Source: Streptomyces sp. RFCAC02 (GTDB lineage: Bacteria > Actinomycetota > Actinomycetes > Streptomycetales > Streptomycetaceae). Taken from it: a stretch of 64,000 nucleotides of DNA. Below, one piece after another: positions 62,813 through 64,000 of the stretch. The stretch covers positions 4,249,501 to 4,313,500 of the forward strand of contig NZ_SAUH01000001.1 of the NCBI RefSeq assembly GCF_004193175.1. Direction: 5' to 3'. Below the pieces are notes generated by a model. It saw nothing but the letters and a program-made list of their open reading frames with translations. It was not told the origin of the DNA and made no database searches. Position numbers and translations under genes: made by a program. Numbering within the stretch: the first letter of the stretch is position 1; every line of letters begins with the position of its first letter.

Positions 62813-63082
62813 TCACCTGGTGCCGCGCGCAATCTGATTGACGCGCGAGACGGACAGACCGAGCAGGTCGCCGATCTCCCGCAGCTTGTACCCCTCGGCC
62901 CGTAACCCGGTCACGGCCTCGCGCCGCACGGCGGCGAGGCGGCGGGTGGCGTCCGGCAGCACCTCGTCCACGAGGCGGCGGGCGGCCCGTTCCCGTACGA
63001 GGGGGTCGGGCATGGCCGCGAGCGCGGCGAGGGTCGCCTCTATCCGGTCGGCCAGCAGCGCGATGGGATCGTCCTCGTCCAT
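62813..63082 (-). CDS. Small helix-turn-helix protein
   Basis: 89 residues, mostly helical: a leading coiled helix (ALLADRIEATLAALAAMPD) and a C-terminal HTH in YKLREIGDLLGLSVSRVNQI (about 68-87), similar to sigma factor region 4. Possible DNA-binding regulator. ATG 63082. It converges with the resolvase-like gene, one base apart. Confidence 0.65.
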   Translation of the reverse strand: MDEDDPIALLADRIEATLAALAAMPDPLVRERAARRLVDEVLPDATRRLAAVRREAVTGLRAEGYKLREIGDLLGLSVSRVNQIARGTR

Positions 63083-63145
63083 GCCTTCGAATGTAGGGGC
63101 GCGCCCGCGCCGCTGTCCGGGAATCGGACAGCCCCGCGCACAGCG

Positions 63146-63183
63146 AAGCGCTCCACCCGCCGTTTCCGGCCGGTGGAGCGCTT
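63146..63183 (-). terminator. Terminator of the tRNA-Lys transcript
   Basis: AAGCGCTCCACC (63146-63157) and GGTGGAGCGCTT (63172-63183), a perfect 12-bp stem around a 14-base loop, ten bases after the 3' end of tRNA-Lys on the minus strand. Confidence 0.7.
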
Positions 63184-63192
63184 GCCCGTCTG

Positions 63193-63266
63193 TGCGCCGC
63201 CAGGGACTCGAACCCCGGACCCGCTGATTAAGAGTCAGCTGCTCTAACCAACTGAGCTAGCGGCGC
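63193..63266 (-). tRNA. tRNA-Lys (anticodon CUU)
   Basis: 74 bases on the minus strand. Acceptor GCGCCGC / GCGGCGC, discriminator A (T at 63193), no encoded CCA. D-arm GCTCAGTTGGTTAGAGC; anticodon stem GCTGA/TCAGC with loop CTCTTAA, so anticodon CTT (Lys AAG); T-loop GGTTCGAGTCC. Confidence 0.95.
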
Positions 63267-63316
63267 CTGCTGACGTCGTAGACTCTAGCACCCCGATCGC
63301 CGAGGTGAAAAATCGG

Positions 63317-63676
63317 CTACGGACGCCGCCGCTGCAGCTCACGGCCGTATTCGATCATCCGGACGGCGTAGTCCTCGGTCCAGCCCGCCCGGTCGGCGAT
63401 CGCGGCCGCGGGGAGGCTGTCGAAGCGGTGCGGATCCGCGAGCTGGGCCGCGGCCGTCGCCTGGTACTCCACCGCGCGGTCGGCGGCCGCCTGGAAGGCG
63501 ACGGCGAGCTCCGTGGCGCGGTCGAGGAGCCGTGCGGGGTCGGTCAGCGTCTCCAGCGCGAAGAAGTGCTCCTCCTCCGGCCGGCCCGCCGGCGGCTCGA
63601 AGAACAGCGACGCCGGGCGGCGGTGGTGGGGCGGACGGCCGGACGGCTGCTCCGGTGCCGGACCGGACTCGGGCAT
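63317..63676 (-). CDS. Conserved hypothetical protein
   Basis: 119 residues. Pro/His-rich start with RRPASLFFEPPAGRPEEEHF (about 21-40), then a helical region (PARLLDRATELAVAFQAAAD, FDSLPAAAIADRAGWTEDYA). No family recognised. ATG 63676, preceded by GGGGAG. It lies just upstream of tRNA-Lys on the same strand and could share the transcript. Confidence 0.65.
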   Translation of the reverse strand: MPESGPAPEQPSGRPPHHRRPASLFFEPPAGRPEEEHFFALETLTDPARLLDRATELAVAFQAAADRAVEYQATAAAQLADPHRFDSLPAAAIADRAGWTEDYAVRMIEYGRELQRRRP

Positions 63677-63725
63677 GGTGCTCCCCTTCTGCGGGGACGC
63701 TGGGCGTCCCCGGTGTGGACGGTGC

Positions 63726-64000
63726 TCAGGACGGCGGGGCGAGCTGCTGCCGCGCCGGTCCATTCTGCCGGGCCGGCTCCCGCACGGCGGGGTCGCGCGG
63801 TGCCCGCCGGGACACCGCGGCGCCGGAGGGCGCCCCGGCCAGCCTGTCGTGCTCCGTGCCGGGAACGGCGCGCCGGGCGCCGAACCGGTCCTGGACCCGG
63901 CCGGAGAGCCGCAGCAGCGGGCGGGCCAGCAGCAGGCCGATCGTCATGACGGCGACACCGGCCACCGCGTCCATGAAGTAGTGGTTGGCCGTGCCCATGA
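63726..64000 (-). CDS. PAP2/AUR1-like phosphatase or transferase, 3' end only (partial)
   Basis: The C-terminal 91 or so residues of a gene that begins beyond the window edge. TANHYFMDAVAGVAV carries the late His...Asp pattern of PAP2-superfamily membrane phosphatases and inositol-phosphotransferases; one membrane helix (GLLLARPLL) and a long basic, Arg/Pro-rich tail follow. The ATG at 63998 is internal, not the start. Confidence 0.65.
   Translation of the reverse strand, partial: MGTANHYFMDAVAGVAVMTIGLLLARPLLRLSGRVQDRFGARRAVPGTEHDRLAGAPSGAAVSRRAPRDPAVREPARQNGPARQQLAPPS

Overview
This window is a very GC-rich, densely packed actinobacterial chromosome segment, almost certainly from Streptomyces or a close relative. 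The evidence is the SsgA-like sporulation protein, the HupA-type HU, GTG/TTG starts, a paired mec-cysO-cysM cysteine system, twin-arginine lipoproteins, and a gene order (HelD-like helicase, malic enzyme, hupA, murA ... rph ... rdgB ... bcp ... tRNA-Leu) that I recognise as core streptomycete. There are no rRNA genes, CRISPR arrays, transposases or prophage. Two tRNAs are present: Leu-UAG (+) and Lys-CUU (-).

Layout. 1-7.5 kb: HelD-like RNA polymerase-associated ATPase, NAD malic enzyme with ACT domain, hupA, murA, YqgE, DUF3039. 7.8-12.2 kb: a three-gene xanthine-dehydrogenase-like operon (FAD, 2Fe-2S, molybdopterin subunits); the first two genes are broken by three one-base deletions in G/C runs, and the third lacks the usual catalytic motifs. 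12.3-22.3 kb: MFS exporter, DEAH helicase, IclR regulator, membrane-anchored Lon-type (S16) protease, SsgG-like SALP, DUF4037 and two RDD membrane proteins. 22.3-24.4 kb: pncA and pncB (NAD salvage), with a palindrome in front of pncB. 24.5-27 kb: clpS, DUF2017, alanine/glycine symporter. 27-29 kb: mec, a probable leaderless Cys leader peptide, cysO, cysM. 29-32.4 kb: rodA-like, a frameshifted metallo-beta-lactamase-fold hydrolase, rph, a lipoprotein.

32.4-38.2 kb is an accessory sugar cassette (binding protein, two permeases, GH42 beta-galactosidase) lying between rph and rdgB without its own regulator. 38.2-48.2 kb: rdgB, class F sortase with a secreted partner, HAD phosphatase, bcp, DUF3618, a short GroES-like protein, a class A PBP, SGNH hydrolase, DUF445, tRNA-Leu. 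48.3-49.2 kb: OsmC and ABM-fold proteins. 49.3-58.5 kb is the most interesting block: an IclR regulator, an ectoine-type ABC importer (ehuBCDA), DUF3830, amidase, D-2-hydroxyacid dehydrogenase and two tandem EutA-like Asp/Glu-racemase-fold proteins, with an 8-bp-arm inverted repeat in the divergent promoter region. It looks like an uptake and catabolism unit whose substrate is not settled by the sequence. 58.5-64 kb: a tyrosine-recombinase-like fragment, a PAS-GGDEF-EAL protein, a secreted zinc peptidase, a serine-recombinase-like protein without the catalytic Ser, a small HTH protein, tRNA-Lys, and the end of a PAP2-family gene cut by the window edge.

A caution runs through the window: at least four, probably five, conserved genes are each put out of frame by loss of a single base, in at least four cases within a G or C run. 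That is more like consensus error in the assembly than real gene decay.
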